The notes under the pieces are model-generated. The model was not told the DNA's origin and searched no databases. It saw nothing but the letters and a program-made list of their open reading frames with translations. The position numbers and the translations under genes were made by a program. From assembly GCF_000621525.1 (NCBI RefSeq), contig NZ_JHYC01000008.1, positions 62,001 through 126,000 on the forward strand: a stretch of 64,000 bases of DNA. Reading direction: 5' to 3'. The DNA is from Legionella fairfieldensis ATCC 49588 (GTDB taxonomy: Bacteria; Pseudomonadota; Gammaproteobacteria; Legionellales; Legionellaceae). Positions 29,168 through 38,186 of the stretch are shown here, in pieces. How positions within the stretch are numbered: position 1 is the first letter of the stretch; every line of letters starts with the position of its first letter.

Positions 29168-29605
29168 TTAAATACCATGAGCTGTAATAATAATTCGGCG
29201 GATAGAAGGTTGGTTTCGATGTTCACATAAATAAATGCCTTGCCATTGCCCCAGCGCCCATTGTCCTTCTTTCAGCGGTAAGGTAAGACTTACGCCCAAT
29301 AAAACATTTTTAATGTGCGCCGGCATATCGTCGCTGCCTTCTATAGTATGGCGATATAATGTGTTACTGTCGGGAATCTGGTTGTTGAAATAGGATTCCA
29401 GGTCTTGAGAGACGTCAATACTCGCATTTTCATTAATTGCCAGTGAGGCAGAAGTATGTTGAAGAAATAAATGCAGTAGACCTGTGCCTATAAAAGGCAT
29501 GGAAGACATGCTTTTTTTTAGTTCATGCGTTATCAAGTGAAAGCCGCGTGATTTATTGGTCACTATACATTCACCTTGCCAATAGACAGGAGAGTTATTC
29601 TTCAT
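29168..29605 (-). CDS. YjbQ/UPF0047 family protein
   Basis: 145 residues. LFLQHTSASLAINENA with the conserved histidine, HIKNVLLGVSLTLPLKEGQWALGQWQGIYLCEHR and the final RRIIITAHGI are family landmarks. Members are reported to have weak thiamine-phosphate synthase activity, so some databases call them secondary thiamine-phosphate synthase. ATG 29605 starts the conserved region and overlaps the bolA end by 11 bases. Confidence 0.9.
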   Translation of the reverse strand: MKNNSPVYWQGECIVTNKSRGFHLITHELKKSMSSMPFIGTGLLHLFLQHTSASLAINENASIDVSQDLESYFNNQIPDSNTLYRHTIEGSDDMPAHIKNVLLGVSLTLPLKEGQWALGQWQGIYLCEHRNQPSIRRIIITAHGI

Positions 29606-29912
29606 AGCCGCCCCGGCAGGCTGGTGATTCGGGGAGGTTGTTTTTAAGTTTGTGCCATTCTTCACCAGTGTATAAATAGAGACTTAAAGCGTGCAGACCG
29701 GTATTTAATTCAGTAGCCAGAAGCTTATTGATCAGGCGATGGCGGTTAATTTTTGTTGTATTTTTAAATTTGTCAGAAACAATAATTAATTTAAAATGAG
29801 TTTCTGAGCCTTCCGGAACATGGTGGCGATTTGATTCATTGACAGTTTTCAACACAGAAGGCTGCAAGTTTTCAGTAATGAGCTGATTTATTCGGTGTTC
29901 GCGAGACATCAT
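29595..29912 (-). CDS. bolA: BolA-family protein
   Basis: 105 residues with the BolA fold signature: VNESNRHHVPEGSETHFKLIIVS, then INRHRLINKLLATELNTGLHALSLYLYT. The histidine of the RHR segment is the conserved cluster ligand, and the HH near the N-terminus supports glutaredoxin partnering. BolA proteins work with monothiol glutaredoxins in iron sensing and Fe-S trafficking, and influence cell shape and stress physiology. Two ATGs are adjacent (29912 and 29909). Confidence 0.9.
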   Translation of the reverse strand: MMSREHRINQLITENLQPSVLKTVNESNRHHVPEGSETHFKLIIVSDKFKNTTKINRHRLINKLLATELNTGLHALSLYLYTGEEWHKLKNNLPESPACRGGYEE

Positions 29913-29953
29913 GGTTAATTAACCTGGATAATTTTCTAAAGTATACGCATTGT

Positions 29954-30895
29954 TTATGTTTTGTCATAGGTTTTCATACGAGGGGCTGGATAAAAAAAAG
30001 TGACTTCGTGCTTATTGTAAAATAGATTTAATAAACAGGAATCAGGGATTGCCTGAAATTGTTTAAGCAGGTTTATATCGGTTTTACCCTGTAATTTTAT
30101 AGTAAAAATAAGCTGCTTTGCTTTACCAGAATTTATCCATTTCATAATAAGTTGAAAAGCGCGTGCGGGATAGCAGGCCACATCGGATAAAACCCAATCA
30201 AACGTTTGCTCTAACGTTGCAGGGTCTAAGGCAAATGCGCTTTGTTTTAAAAAGTTAACGCGGGGAAGTTGTGCGATTTTTTCGTGCAGATCAGCTTTGT
30301 CAACAGCGGTGACCACGGTACCTGAAGACTGCATCACATAAGTCCATCCACCCGGTGAGGCGCCTAAATCCAGCACCGATTCACCCGGTTTTGGGTAGTT
30401 GTTTAACAACGTAAGGGCTTCCCATAGCTTTAGATAGGCGCGATTGGGAGGATTAATTTTATCCTCCACAAAAAAACAATGTCCATCCGGCCATTTTTTT
30501 AAACGTGTTGTGCTGTAAATTAAAGTATGCTGATCCAGTAAACTGAAGCTTCCTATTAACGGAATTTCCTGCTGAACAGGAAAAGATTGCGTTAAGGTTG
30601 GGCACTTTCGTAATTGCTCTTCAATTAATCGAGAACGTCTTATTTGATGAAGAGGGTGTAAGTACCAGAATTTACCGGCCTGACGGAGAATTTTTACAGC
30701 TTCGGATATGGATTGAAATGTTATAATGTGGGGGTCTAACCAAATATCCAGAGCAAAACAGACATCAGGCTTTTTAATAGAGGAAAAGACTAAGTTGTCA
30801 ATCACTTCAGAAACATGCCCAAGCTCTTCGCAAAGTTCGGAAAGAAATTCGGGTTTTGCAATGTAGACTGCGGCGATAGGGTTTGAAATGTTCAT
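29954..30895 (-). CDS. FtsJ/RlmM-like rRNA methyltransferase
   Basis: 313 residues. The C-terminal half is an RrmJ-fold methyltransferase: VLDLGASPGGWTYVMQ for SAM binding, TAVDKADL, DWVLSDVACYP for the catalytic Asp, FTIKLQGK for Lys and NKHEVTFFYP for Glu. ASPGGWT is the form seen in RlmM, which 2'-O-methylates C2498 of 23S rRNA. It is slightly shorter than E. coli RlmM (about 366), with a divergent N-terminal domain, so the specific target is not certain. Divergent from ohr across 78 bases. Confidence 0.8.
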   Translation of the reverse strand: MNISNPIAAVYIAKPEFLSELCEELGHVSEVIDNLVFSSIKKPDVCFALDIWLDPHIITFQSISEAVKILRQAGKFWYLHPLHQIRRSRLIEEQLRKCPTLTQSFPVQQEIPLIGSFSLLDQHTLIYSTTRLKKWPDGHCFFVEDKINPPNRAYLKLWEALTLLNNYPKPGESVLDLGASPGGWTYVMQSSGTVVTAVDKADLHEKIAQLPRVNFLKQSAFALDPATLEQTFDWVLSDVACYPARAFQLIMKWINSGKAKQLIFTIKLQGKTDINLLKQFQAIPDSCLLNLFYNKHEVTFFYPAPRMKTYDKT

Positions 30896-30922
30896 AAAAT
30901 CTTATTAATCAGGGGCGCTAAT

Positions 30923-30949
30923 TTGCTGTTTTTGTGATTATACTATAAC
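30923..30949 (+). promoter_or_regulatory. Candidate promoter for ohr
   Basis: TTGCTG (30923-30928) and TATAAC (30944-30949) with a 15-base spacer, shorter than ideal. The ribosome site AGGAGAGG precedes ATG 30974. Confidence 0.35.
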
Positions 30950-30973
30950 GACTGGCATAACAAGGAGAGGAAA

Positions 30974-31414
30974 ATGGATAAAATAAAGCCGCTTTTTACA
31001 ATTACAGCGACAGCGACAGGCGGTCGTAACGGACGAAGTGAAACAAGCGATGGCGCTGTAAAAGTAGCACTTTGTGTACCCAAAGAAATGGGGGGAGCCG
31101 CAAAACCTGATACAGTCACTCCCGAGCATTTATTTGCAGCAGGTTATGCTGCCTGTTTTGGCGGCGCTCTGGATTATGTGGCTAAAATGCATAAAAAAGA
31201 TGCTTCCAAAGCAACAATTGATTGCAGTGTTTCTATTGGTCCGCGGGAGGCCGGTGGATTTGCTCTAGCCGTTAAAATGCGAGTCGAAGACAACAATTTA
31301 CCTCAGCGTGAATTGGCAGAGTTAGTTAAAGAAGCTCATGAAAAAATTTGTCCTTACTCTCATGCAACGCGAGGCAATATTGCTGTTGATTTTGAGGTAA
31401 CAGGCGCTGCGTAA
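30974..31414 (+). CDS. ohr: Ohr-type organic hydroperoxide reductase (OsmC family)
   Basis: 146 residues. Catalytic cysteines C61 (FAAGYAACFGGAL) and C126 (EKICPYSHATRGN), with R18/R21 and E51 as the activating residues, match Ohr. It reduces lipid and organic hydroperoxides using lipoylated proteins. YSHATRGN is the Ohr subgroup ending, distinguishing it from OsmC proper. A strong ribosome site precedes the start. No OhrR regulator is adjacent. Confidence 0.93.
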   Translation: MDKIKPLFTITATATGGRNGRSETSDGAVKVALCVPKEMGGAAKPDTVTPEHLFAAGYAACFGGALDYVAKMHKKDASKATIDCSVSIGPREAGGFALAVKMRVEDNNLPQRELAELVKEAHEKICPYSHATRGNIAVDFEVTGAA

Positions 31415-31693
31415 ACTGACTTGATTGGTGAAGCCAATAATATTCTTGCAGTTGAAAGAAGGGATTTGGCTTCCATTGTAGTTTATTGCAAAGAGATTGC
31501 TTTTTATTTAGAAAACGAAACATTGAATAAAAATACAGATATCACACTGGATATTGTTAGTTAGCATCAAGACTTATTGATTTCACAAAATTAGCCAATA
31601 TCTCTATTGTTCTATCCGAGTAAAAATTATATATTTAACTTTAAAAATTTAATCATATTTTTTATGGTTCTTAATAAAAAATTAGGAAATTAC

Positions 31694-32617
31694 ATGTTAG
31701 ATGAAAAGAGTTATAAATTCATTAAAGATGCCTGGCAATTAATGGATAAATATAAACAATATCCAATAGGAAATAGGGGTATGGCCGCATTTTTTGCAAA
31801 TGAGCTCGTAGAGCATATTAATGAGTTTAGGAAAAGCGGGATAAAAGAAGCTTCAATTTCCGAATTAGTTCAAAACATGGAAAGGGTTTTTGCGGGATTA
31901 AAAATTTCATCAGAATATTTTTCTCCTGATAATAAACAATATTTGCTCGCAAGTATCGCGACTTTATTGAGTTGTCTAACATGTTATACATATAGTAAAA
32001 ATAAACTCAGAGGCATGGAGCAGGTCATTAAAGAGGCAGAGGCTTTCGCATTATGGGGAACAGGAAGGTGCAATAACATGACTTGTATGATGTTTTTGCT
32101 ACTGGGACATTCCACTATAAGACCCATTGAATTTGTCCAATTAGAGGCATCTGATAAAAAATCTGCCCATTGTTTGTTGTTAATTGGCAGGAGAGATGAA
32201 ATAAGCCTTGAAAATTTTTATGATGATGCTGTGATTGTTGTTGATTATTGGTCTGGTTGTATTGGGAGGGCGAATAATTTATTTAACGGAGGTCCACTAA
32301 CCTCATTCAAAAATAGGAAAGTCCAAAGGTGTGCTACTTTAAATAAAACCACTTTGCCTCTACCTGAATTTATTTTTCCAGAACAAGAACATATTAATCA
32401 AGCTCGTCAGATTACAGAAATTTTTTGTGATGTTTTTTTAGAATGTATTACAAAAAAGATTCAGAATAGTAAAATTTCGGAATCATTTTTTATAAAAAAT
32501 AAATATCAAAAAAGGACTTTAAAAACTGATTTTATAGAAAGAGGTAGCTTTTATTGTGATGCTCATGATGAATATGATATTGCAAGAGAGAATAATATTA
32601 TTAAATTTGGTTTTTAA
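31694..32617 (+). CDS. Candidate effector with papain/transglutaminase-like Cys-His-Asp triad
   Basis: 307 residues, no family recognised by name. WGTGRCNNMTCMMFLLLG (C126), KSAHCLLLIGRRD (H159) and AVIVVDYWSG (D184) have the order, spacing and local hydrophobic pattern of the catalytic Cys, His and Asp in C58/transglutaminase-like cysteine hydrolases: Cys at a helix start, His and Asp on adjacent strands. An N-terminal helical region (1-115) and a lysine-rich C-terminal tail flank it. ATG 31694 is chosen over an upstream start because AGGAAATT precedes it. First of three effector-like genes. Catalysis is inference. Confidence 0.65.
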   Translation: MLDEKSYKFIKDAWQLMDKYKQYPIGNRGMAAFFANELVEHINEFRKSGIKEASISELVQNMERVFAGLKISSEYFSPDNKQYLLASIATLLSCLTCYTYSKNKLRGMEQVIKEAEAFALWGTGRCNNMTCMMFLLLGHSTIRPIEFVQLEASDKKSAHCLLLIGRRDEISLENFYDDAVIVVDYWSGCIGRANNLFNGGPLTSFKNRKVQRCATLNKTTLPLPEFIFPEQEHINQARQITEIFCDVFLECITKKIQNSKISESFFIKNKYQKRTLKTDFIERGSFYCDAHDEYDIARENNIIKFGF

Positions 32618-32790
32618 AGTTAATTCACCAATAGAGAAGGTTAACTTTACAACGATGAATCATTGTATTTAAAAGTAGAAAATTAGTTTGTATTTCTGGA
32701 ATCTATTAATCATGTAAATAAATATTGGTATTTCCATTTTAAAAAAATTCTTGATAGAACATTTCAAATGTAACTAAAGGATCATCCACA

Positions 32791-33993
32791 ATGATTAACA
32801 TTACCGAATTACAGCGAGGGGACATTATTATTGTCATGCACAATGGCACCCCTTATCATGCCGCTATTTATGCCTCTAACCCTGAGTATATTGGTGATGT
32901 TATTCACGCTTGTTCAGGGTTCAAACGCTCTGGTGTAACACGAGGGACTCTTGCTCACTTGTATCATCTTCATCATGGTATGAACAAAGCAGGTAATTTC
33001 TTTCACCTCAGTCAAAAAAATACACTTGAAATACATATTTTTCGAAGTAAAACTCTAAGTGGTGAAGCTATTGCAAATCAGGCAGAGCGTTGGCTATTAC
33101 AAGGTGTAACTTATGATGAAAAAAGATTAGCGGATACAGTTGAAAACTGTAATGAACATCAGAAAATAAGTAGAGAAGTGCAAATATTAAATGTGTTTGA
33201 ATATTTAAAATTCGCAGCACGACGTGAAACAGCGCCTATTAAAACTCCTTTTTTCCCTTACCCAGGAGCGAGTGTTAGTTCGGTTCTGGGCTCATTTTTT
33301 GTTGCCCCTTCATTAAATCTTCCGACAAGTGTAGTGAATGTGGGTTTAAAATTGATGAAAAAAGGCGCTAATTATGATGGACGGGTTAAGGGGTTTTCCT
33401 GTGCGGGTTTTGTATTAGCTTGCATTGGCGCAGTTGCATTACAAGATGAAATTTCGCCTCTTACACCCCAAAGGAGATGGGTTTCTCTCAAGTATGGGAA
33501 GTCTCCCCAAGATCCGGACACCTCTTATGCAAAAGCATGGCAATGTTTGAAAGACAGCTTAGGAGAACTAAAGTATGAGCAATCACAATCGGGTTTAGAT
33601 ACTTTATTGTCTGAAGAACAAATACAACAATTTGATATTGATCGTTTGATTAACAAATTATCCTTTCTTGCGAACTTGCATCCACATCACCCCAGTATTC
33701 GTGCTTTTATTGAAGGGATACAAAGTGATGATGAAAACTGGCAAAACTTAGGCTCGTTAAATGAAATAAAAATGAATAATCAATATCGCGTTGTGAGTCG
33801 GCCTTTCACTAAAAAAGATTATAAAGAAGAAAAAGCCATCGATATGGAAATAATAAAAACCAATCATCATCAATTCGGACGACAATACGGCGAGTCTGCT
33901 TTTAAAAGAGAGTATCCTAAATTTCTTTCCAAAAAAATGATTTCTGCTATTACAGGAGAAACTGTCTCCGATATTATCGACTATAAGAAATAA
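32791..33993 (+). CDS. Permuted NlpC/P60 (YiiX-like) cysteine hydrolase, candidate effector
   Basis: 400 residues. LQRGDIIIVMHNG, then YHAAIYAS (H23) and VIHACSG, and later GFSCAGFVLACIG (C204) form the circularly permuted NlpC/P60 order His-...-Cys seen in the YiiX/YebB and LRAT-like groups. In these families the GD-I start, H-AIY and SC-FV motifs are hallmarks. About 165 residues separate the halves, more than usual, and the last 150 residues are extra. There is no signal peptide, arguing against a periplasmic murein enzyme. Target unknown. Confidence 0.7.
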   Translation: MINITELQRGDIIIVMHNGTPYHAAIYASNPEYIGDVIHACSGFKRSGVTRGTLAHLYHLHHGMNKAGNFFHLSQKNTLEIHIFRSKTLSGEAIANQAERWLLQGVTYDEKRLADTVENCNEHQKISREVQILNVFEYLKFAARRETAPIKTPFFPYPGASVSSVLGSFFVAPSLNLPTSVVNVGLKLMKKGANYDGRVKGFSCAGFVLACIGAVALQDEISPLTPQRRWVSLKYGKSPQDPDTSYAKAWQCLKDSLGELKYEQSQSGLDTLLSEEQIQQFDIDRLINKLSFLANLHPHHPSIRAFIEGIQSDDENWQNLGSLNEIKMNNQYRVVSRPFTKKDYKEEKAIDMEIIKTNHHQFGRQYGESAFKREYPKFLSKKMISAITGETVSDIIDYKK

Positions 33994-34092
33994 CATAAAT
34001 ATTTTGATAAACGATTTGTTTTTCTTGATTATTTTTGATTCAATAAGTATTCTGACTCGACATAAGGGCTTTATTTTTTTACGAGAATTGTA

Positions 34093-35742
34093 ATGTTGCC
34101 GAATATTCAAGATGTTATAAAAAACGATATTACTGAATTGTATCGTGATTATAAGACGCAAAAGGAAGTTTTCCCTCCGGCTTTAAAGAAAGCACTCAAT
34201 GAATATCATTCGAAAAGTACTGCATCCATAATAGCAGTTTATCAAGCTTCAGCTTCTTCTTTGTCCAGATTATCTGATTTTCGCCCTGGAATCAGACCTT
34301 TTATCGAAAGTTGTTTAACGAAAAGTATGATTAAGTTATGCAATAGAAATTTACTAACCCAGGTTAATTTTAATTTGATAGTAGAAAACCGTTTGTCTGC
34401 TCTTGATCTTGAAAACCTTGTCAGCGCATTGAATCGGGCAGAAGAGCTCCAGCTTTTAAGCGTTGAGCATATGCAAGCTTATTTCAAGCTGCTTGCAGGT
34501 AAAAAATTAGCTTTTGATACATTCGATAAGCCGTCTAATGAAAAACTTTTTAATAGTGAGCAGGGTCAATTTTATTTTAATGAAATTATCAAACATGATA
34601 CTCCTGATGAACTCATAGATGCTCTATCTCGTGCATTTGAATTGGGCCTCATAAAAAATGTACAGTCTAGTCAATGCATGATAGTACATCCTGATCCCAA
34701 TTCGCTTTCTAACGTTTTAAATAGATTACCACCGGATATTTTTTTAGATGAGCAATATGCCCAAGCCAATTTTTTAGCCATTGTAAGAAATAAACAAATA
34801 AGAGAGCTTGCTGTAGTGTTACAGGACTTGATACAGATAGATAAAATAACTTTTTTAAGTGGTCAAAATGCGCAATCTAATTTTGAAGCTCTTCTGGCCT
34901 GTCCCGAATTGCAAGCTTTTTCTGAAGCCCTTTCCCACCAAACGATTTCACTTGTTTTAGATGGTGAGGAAAGTCAAGCTAATTTCCTGGCGCTTACACG
35001 AATACCCAAACCAATTAGTCGTGTTAAAATTTTGGGCTACGCTTATCAAGCGGGGCTTATCGGTTTTTTGAGAAATGGAGGGCAAACTCTAATTGGTCAT
35101 AAGATGCATTCCCTTATTTTGAATGATATGAAATTAGATGAGGTGAGTGAAGCAATGTCTTATCTTCAGGATGCAGGTCTTTTGCAGGAACAAGGGCCAG
35201 CTAATTTTGCGAAGCTTTTAATGCATCAAAATCCACGCGATCTTGCCCAGGTTCTCTCTAAATTATTAAAGGTCGATCTCTTGACGCAAGTTAATTTTTT
35301 AGCTCTCATCAGTCATGAAAACCTGGAAGGATTATCCAGAGTATTCGAATCTTTTTACGATCTTATTTTGCGTACCAGGGAAAAAGAGCAAAAGCAATCA
35401 TGTTTTGAAGAGATAATCACCTATCAGAATAATTTAGCCCCTGTTAACTGGTGTGATATTCCGCCTGGTTATATGACCATGGCTCATTTTAATACGCTGA
35501 TTGACTTATGTATCCAATACAGGTTCGCATGTGAACAAGGTCAGGCTGTAATCCAAGACTATGTGAGCAATGAAATTTTAAAAGAAGAGCAACAACAGAC
35601 AATTAATCCGGTTTTAATTGATGAGCATGCAACAGTAAATAGCGGGCCTGGATTATTCAGTCGACTGATTGGATTTTTTAAACCCCCATCCAAACGTCAA
35701 AAAAGACAGGCTGAGCAATTTACTGGGGGGCCTGAATGGTAA
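34093..35742 (+). CDS. Large protein with NF-type helical repeats, candidate effector
   Basis: 549 residues. From about residue 86 to 425 there are roughly nine degenerate repeats of 33-40 residues with the core (Q/L)xNFxxLxxHxxxxxLxxxLxxLxxxGLLxxx (for example QANFLALTRIPKPISR, PANFAKLLMHQNPRD, QVNFLALISHENLEG). The N-terminal 85 residues and a C-terminal basic tail (KPPSKRQKRQ) are not repeated. It is predicted all-helical and soluble. Similar NF..L repeats occur in Legionella proteins of unknown function; that is from memory and not verified. Third of the tandem effector-like genes. Confidence 0.7.
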   Translation: MLPNIQDVIKNDITELYRDYKTQKEVFPPALKKALNEYHSKSTASIIAVYQASASSLSRLSDFRPGIRPFIESCLTKSMIKLCNRNLLTQVNFNLIVENRLSALDLENLVSALNRAEELQLLSVEHMQAYFKLLAGKKLAFDTFDKPSNEKLFNSEQGQFYFNEIIKHDTPDELIDALSRAFELGLIKNVQSSQCMIVHPDPNSLSNVLNRLPPDIFLDEQYAQANFLAIVRNKQIRELAVVLQDLIQIDKITFLSGQNAQSNFEALLACPELQAFSEALSHQTISLVLDGEESQANFLALTRIPKPISRVKILGYAYQAGLIGFLRNGGQTLIGHKMHSLILNDMKLDEVSEAMSYLQDAGLLQEQGPANFAKLLMHQNPRDLAQVLSKLLKVDLLTQVNFLALISHENLEGLSRVFESFYDLILRTREKEQKQSCFEEIITYQNNLAPVNWCDIPPGYMTMAHFNTLIDLCIQYRFACEQGQAVIQDYVSNEILKEEQQQTINPVLIDEHATVNSGPGLFSRLIGFFKPPSKRQKRQAEQFTGGPEW

Positions 35743-35979
35743 TCTATGAGCGATGTAAGAAATTGCATTGTTTGTCCCTATTGTTATAGGATGACATAAT
35801 TTTTACGGACGTGAATTATCATAGAAAATCGTAGATCATCCTTTAGGGCGTGTCCTCAATCTGTTGATCGGTTACTTGATCGAGGGAACGAGCAGGTTTT
35901 CGAGATCCGGATGGTTTTTTATTGAGTTTATTGTTTATGAATAACGTTTAATCTGGTTGATCACCTTTCAGGAAGAAAA
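35743..35979. other. Gap upstream of the fused transporter gene
   Basis: 237 bases, no ORF of note. A GATCGGTTACTTGATC stretch near 35865-35880 and the line GGGCGTGTCCTCAAT at 35847-35861 recall insertion-sequence ends, but no partner copy or target duplication is visible. The SD AGGAAG for the next gene is at 35970-35975. Confidence 0.35.
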
Positions 35980-38124
35980 ATGGTTCAAGTTCTTTTTTCA
36001 ATCACTTTGTTTTTAAGTGCCTTTTTGCTATTTACCATTCAACCCATGAGCGCGAAACTTATGCTTCCTGTATATGGAGGTACGCCTGCTGTATGGACGA
36101 TATGCATGCTTTTTTTCCAAGGGCTTTTGCTCGTGGCTTATGGTTATGTCTGGTTTCTTAGTCGTTTGGCTCATCCCTGGTTTTGGCGTTTTTTACATCT
36201 ATCCCTGGTCTTATTAAGTTTGATTGGTTTTCCTTTAGCACTTTCTCCTTTTTATGAAAAAGGTGCGCCAGATTTGTCGTTGTTAACTCTCCTGATCAAA
36301 CAGGCCGGATTGCCTCTATTGATTATTGCCTCTTCTGCCCCCCTTTTGCAATTTGTCTATAGTCAGACTAAAGCAAAACAGGCTAATGATCCTTATTTTC
36401 TGTATGTAAGCAGTAATGTAGGCAGCTTTCTTGCTTTAGTGAGTTACCCCTGGTTAATTGAGAGTTATAGCGGTTTGAACCAGCAATTTTATTATTGGAA
36501 TGTTCTTTTTATTTTGTATCTGTTACTTTTAATGGTGATACTTCTATTACCTTATTGGCAATCGGCTTCTTTTAACCACGCAAAGAACAACTCATTTTTA
36601 TCGGAGAGTACTGCGCAAGCTGACAGATTACCTTTATTGATAAGAGTACGCTGGCTTGGCTTTAGCTTCCTTCCTTGTAGTTTAATGCTTGGTGTGACGT
36701 TTTATATTTCTACTGATATCGCAGCAACTCCTTTAATCTGGATGCTTCCTCTAGCGTTTTATTTATTGTCTTTTATTATTACTTTTGCCAGGAAACCTGT
36801 TATTTCCCAAGCATGGATTAGACGTAATATCCTGTTTTTTCTTTTTTTTCCATTAGTGGGTTTTATTGCCGGAGCTAACGCACTCCGTGCTTGGGAGCTT
36901 GTTATTTTTCATCTGACAGGTTTTTTTATGCTGGCGCTTTTGTGTCATGGAGAGTTAGTCAGTATTCGTCCACCTGTTAATCGGTTAACAAGCTTTTATT
37001 TTTGTATCGCTTTAGGAGGAGGATTAGCGGGGTTATTTAATGGCTTGATAGCCCCACGACTTTTTTCTGGCGCTTATGAATACCCTATAATCTTAAGTCT
37101 TGCCATGCTATGCATTACTTTACCCCGAGTTACCGGTACACGTTTTACTCCTTTTATCGTATTTTCTTTATTAATAGTAAATTATTTTTTACCTAATCAA
37201 GGATGGACTCAATGGGTAAAAACTAACCATATTATGGAGTTTTTAGCGTTGGGGCTTATTCTGAGTCAATCTACAAACCGAATAAACCTTTTTACCAGTA
37301 TGGCTATTTTAGTTATTTTTTTATTTTCTCCGTGGTTCGGCCCGTTAAAAACAATAGGGCAGCAACGTAATTTTTATGGCATAAAACAGGTCATTGCCAC
37401 ACCCGGCGCGCATGCTTTACTAAGTCAGAGTACATTGCATGGTTTTCAATTGCAAAATGACTCTATTTTGAATAATCGAGCAATGGCTTATTATGGGCCT
37501 GTATTGCCCGTGGTGCAACGCCTGCAACGATCGCATCAATCGATACGAGGGACAGTATTAGGTCTGGGTACAGGGATGATGTCCTGTCAGTTTCGAGCAA
37601 GTGACAAGCTGGATATGATTGATGTGGACAGACAAGTTATTGAGATTGCGAGTAACGCTGATTTTTTCACTTATATACGTGACTGCCCACCGGCTATCTC
37701 ACTTATTGAAGGGGACGGACGCTTGATTTTGCAAAAAAGAAAAACAGTTTCCGAGCTATTGGTTATTGATGCGTTCTCATCGGATGCTATTCCTACTCAT
37801 TTATTAACATTGGAAGCATTTAAACTTTATCAACAAAAAATTTCTCATGAAGGCGTTATTATGGCTAATGTCAGTAATCGTCACCTCCATTTACTTCCAG
37901 TTTTAACTGCAGCAGGTCGTCAGCTCGACCTACTGGTATTACACAAACTACAACCGGGAAATAATAAGAAAGGTCAATTCCTTGCAGAATGGGTCTTGCT
38001 TACTGCAAATGAGCCTTTGGCTTTAGAGTTAATGAGAGATGAAGGATGGCGGTTTGTTGCTGAAACAAAGAATCAATTGTGGACAGACGACTACTCCAAT
38101 GTAGTGTCTTTATTAAAATGGTAG
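35980..38124 (+). CDS. Membrane-fused spermidine synthase-like protein
   Basis: 714 residues. The N-terminal 450 contain about ten to twelve transmembrane helices (beginning VLFSITLFLSAFLLFTIQPM and PVYGGTPAVWTICMLFFQG), similar to the MFS-like domain of fused spermidine-synthase proteins. The C-terminal 220 are a SAM/decarboxylated-SAM binding Rossmann domain (RGTVLGLGTGMMSCQF; IDVDRQVIEIA; VIDAFSSDAIPTHLLT). Real polyamine synthesis is doubtful because the substrate is unknown and the membrane domain is uncharacterised. Monocistronic, followed by the pilin gene. Confidence 0.85.
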   Translation: MVQVLFSITLFLSAFLLFTIQPMSAKLMLPVYGGTPAVWTICMLFFQGLLLVAYGYVWFLSRLAHPWFWRFLHLSLVLLSLIGFPLALSPFYEKGAPDLSLLTLLIKQAGLPLLIIASSAPLLQFVYSQTKAKQANDPYFLYVSSNVGSFLALVSYPWLIESYSGLNQQFYYWNVLFILYLLLLMVILLLPYWQSASFNHAKNNSFLSESTAQADRLPLLIRVRWLGFSFLPCSLMLGVTFYISTDIAATPLIWMLPLAFYLLSFIITFARKPVISQAWIRRNILFFLFFPLVGFIAGANALRAWELVIFHLTGFFMLALLCHGELVSIRPPVNRLTSFYFCIALGGGLAGLFNGLIAPRLFSGAYEYPIILSLAMLCITLPRVTGTRFTPFIVFSLLIVNYFLPNQGWTQWVKTNHIMEFLALGLILSQSTNRINLFTSMAILVIFLFSPWFGPLKTIGQQRNFYGIKQVIATPGAHALLSQSTLHGFQLQNDSILNNRAMAYYGPVLPVVQRLQRSHQSIRGTVLGLGTGMMSCQFRASDKLDMIDVDRQVIEIASNADFFTYIRDCPPAISLIEGDGRLILQKRKTVSELLVIDAFSSDAIPTHLLTLEAFKLYQQKISHEGVIMANVSNRHLHLLPVLTAAGRQLDLLVLHKLQPGNNKKGQFLAEWVLLTANEPLALELMRDEGWRFVAETKNQLWTDDYSNVVSLLKW

Positions 38125-38128
38125 AAAC

Positions 38129-38155
38129 TTTACAGTCTGATTGTGATAATATGAT
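38129..38155 (+). promoter_or_regulatory. Candidate promoter for the pilin
   Basis: TTTACA (38129-38134) and TATGAT (38150-38155) with a 15-base spacer. No sigma-54 TGGCAC-N5-TTGC was found, although many pilA genes use sigma-54. Low confidence. Confidence 0.3.
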
Positions 38156-38186
38156 GTCTTATCGTTTGTTCTGAAAGGAAAATAAT

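Noticed and set aside
31421-31564. A 47-codon ORF (TTG start) in the frame of ohr, just after its stop
   Set aside because: No ribosome site, a weak start codon and no known relatives. It could be a remnant or chance opening, so not listed as a gene.
35847-35880. Possible insertion-sequence end
   Set aside because: No partner end, no target duplication and no transposase in the neighbourhood.
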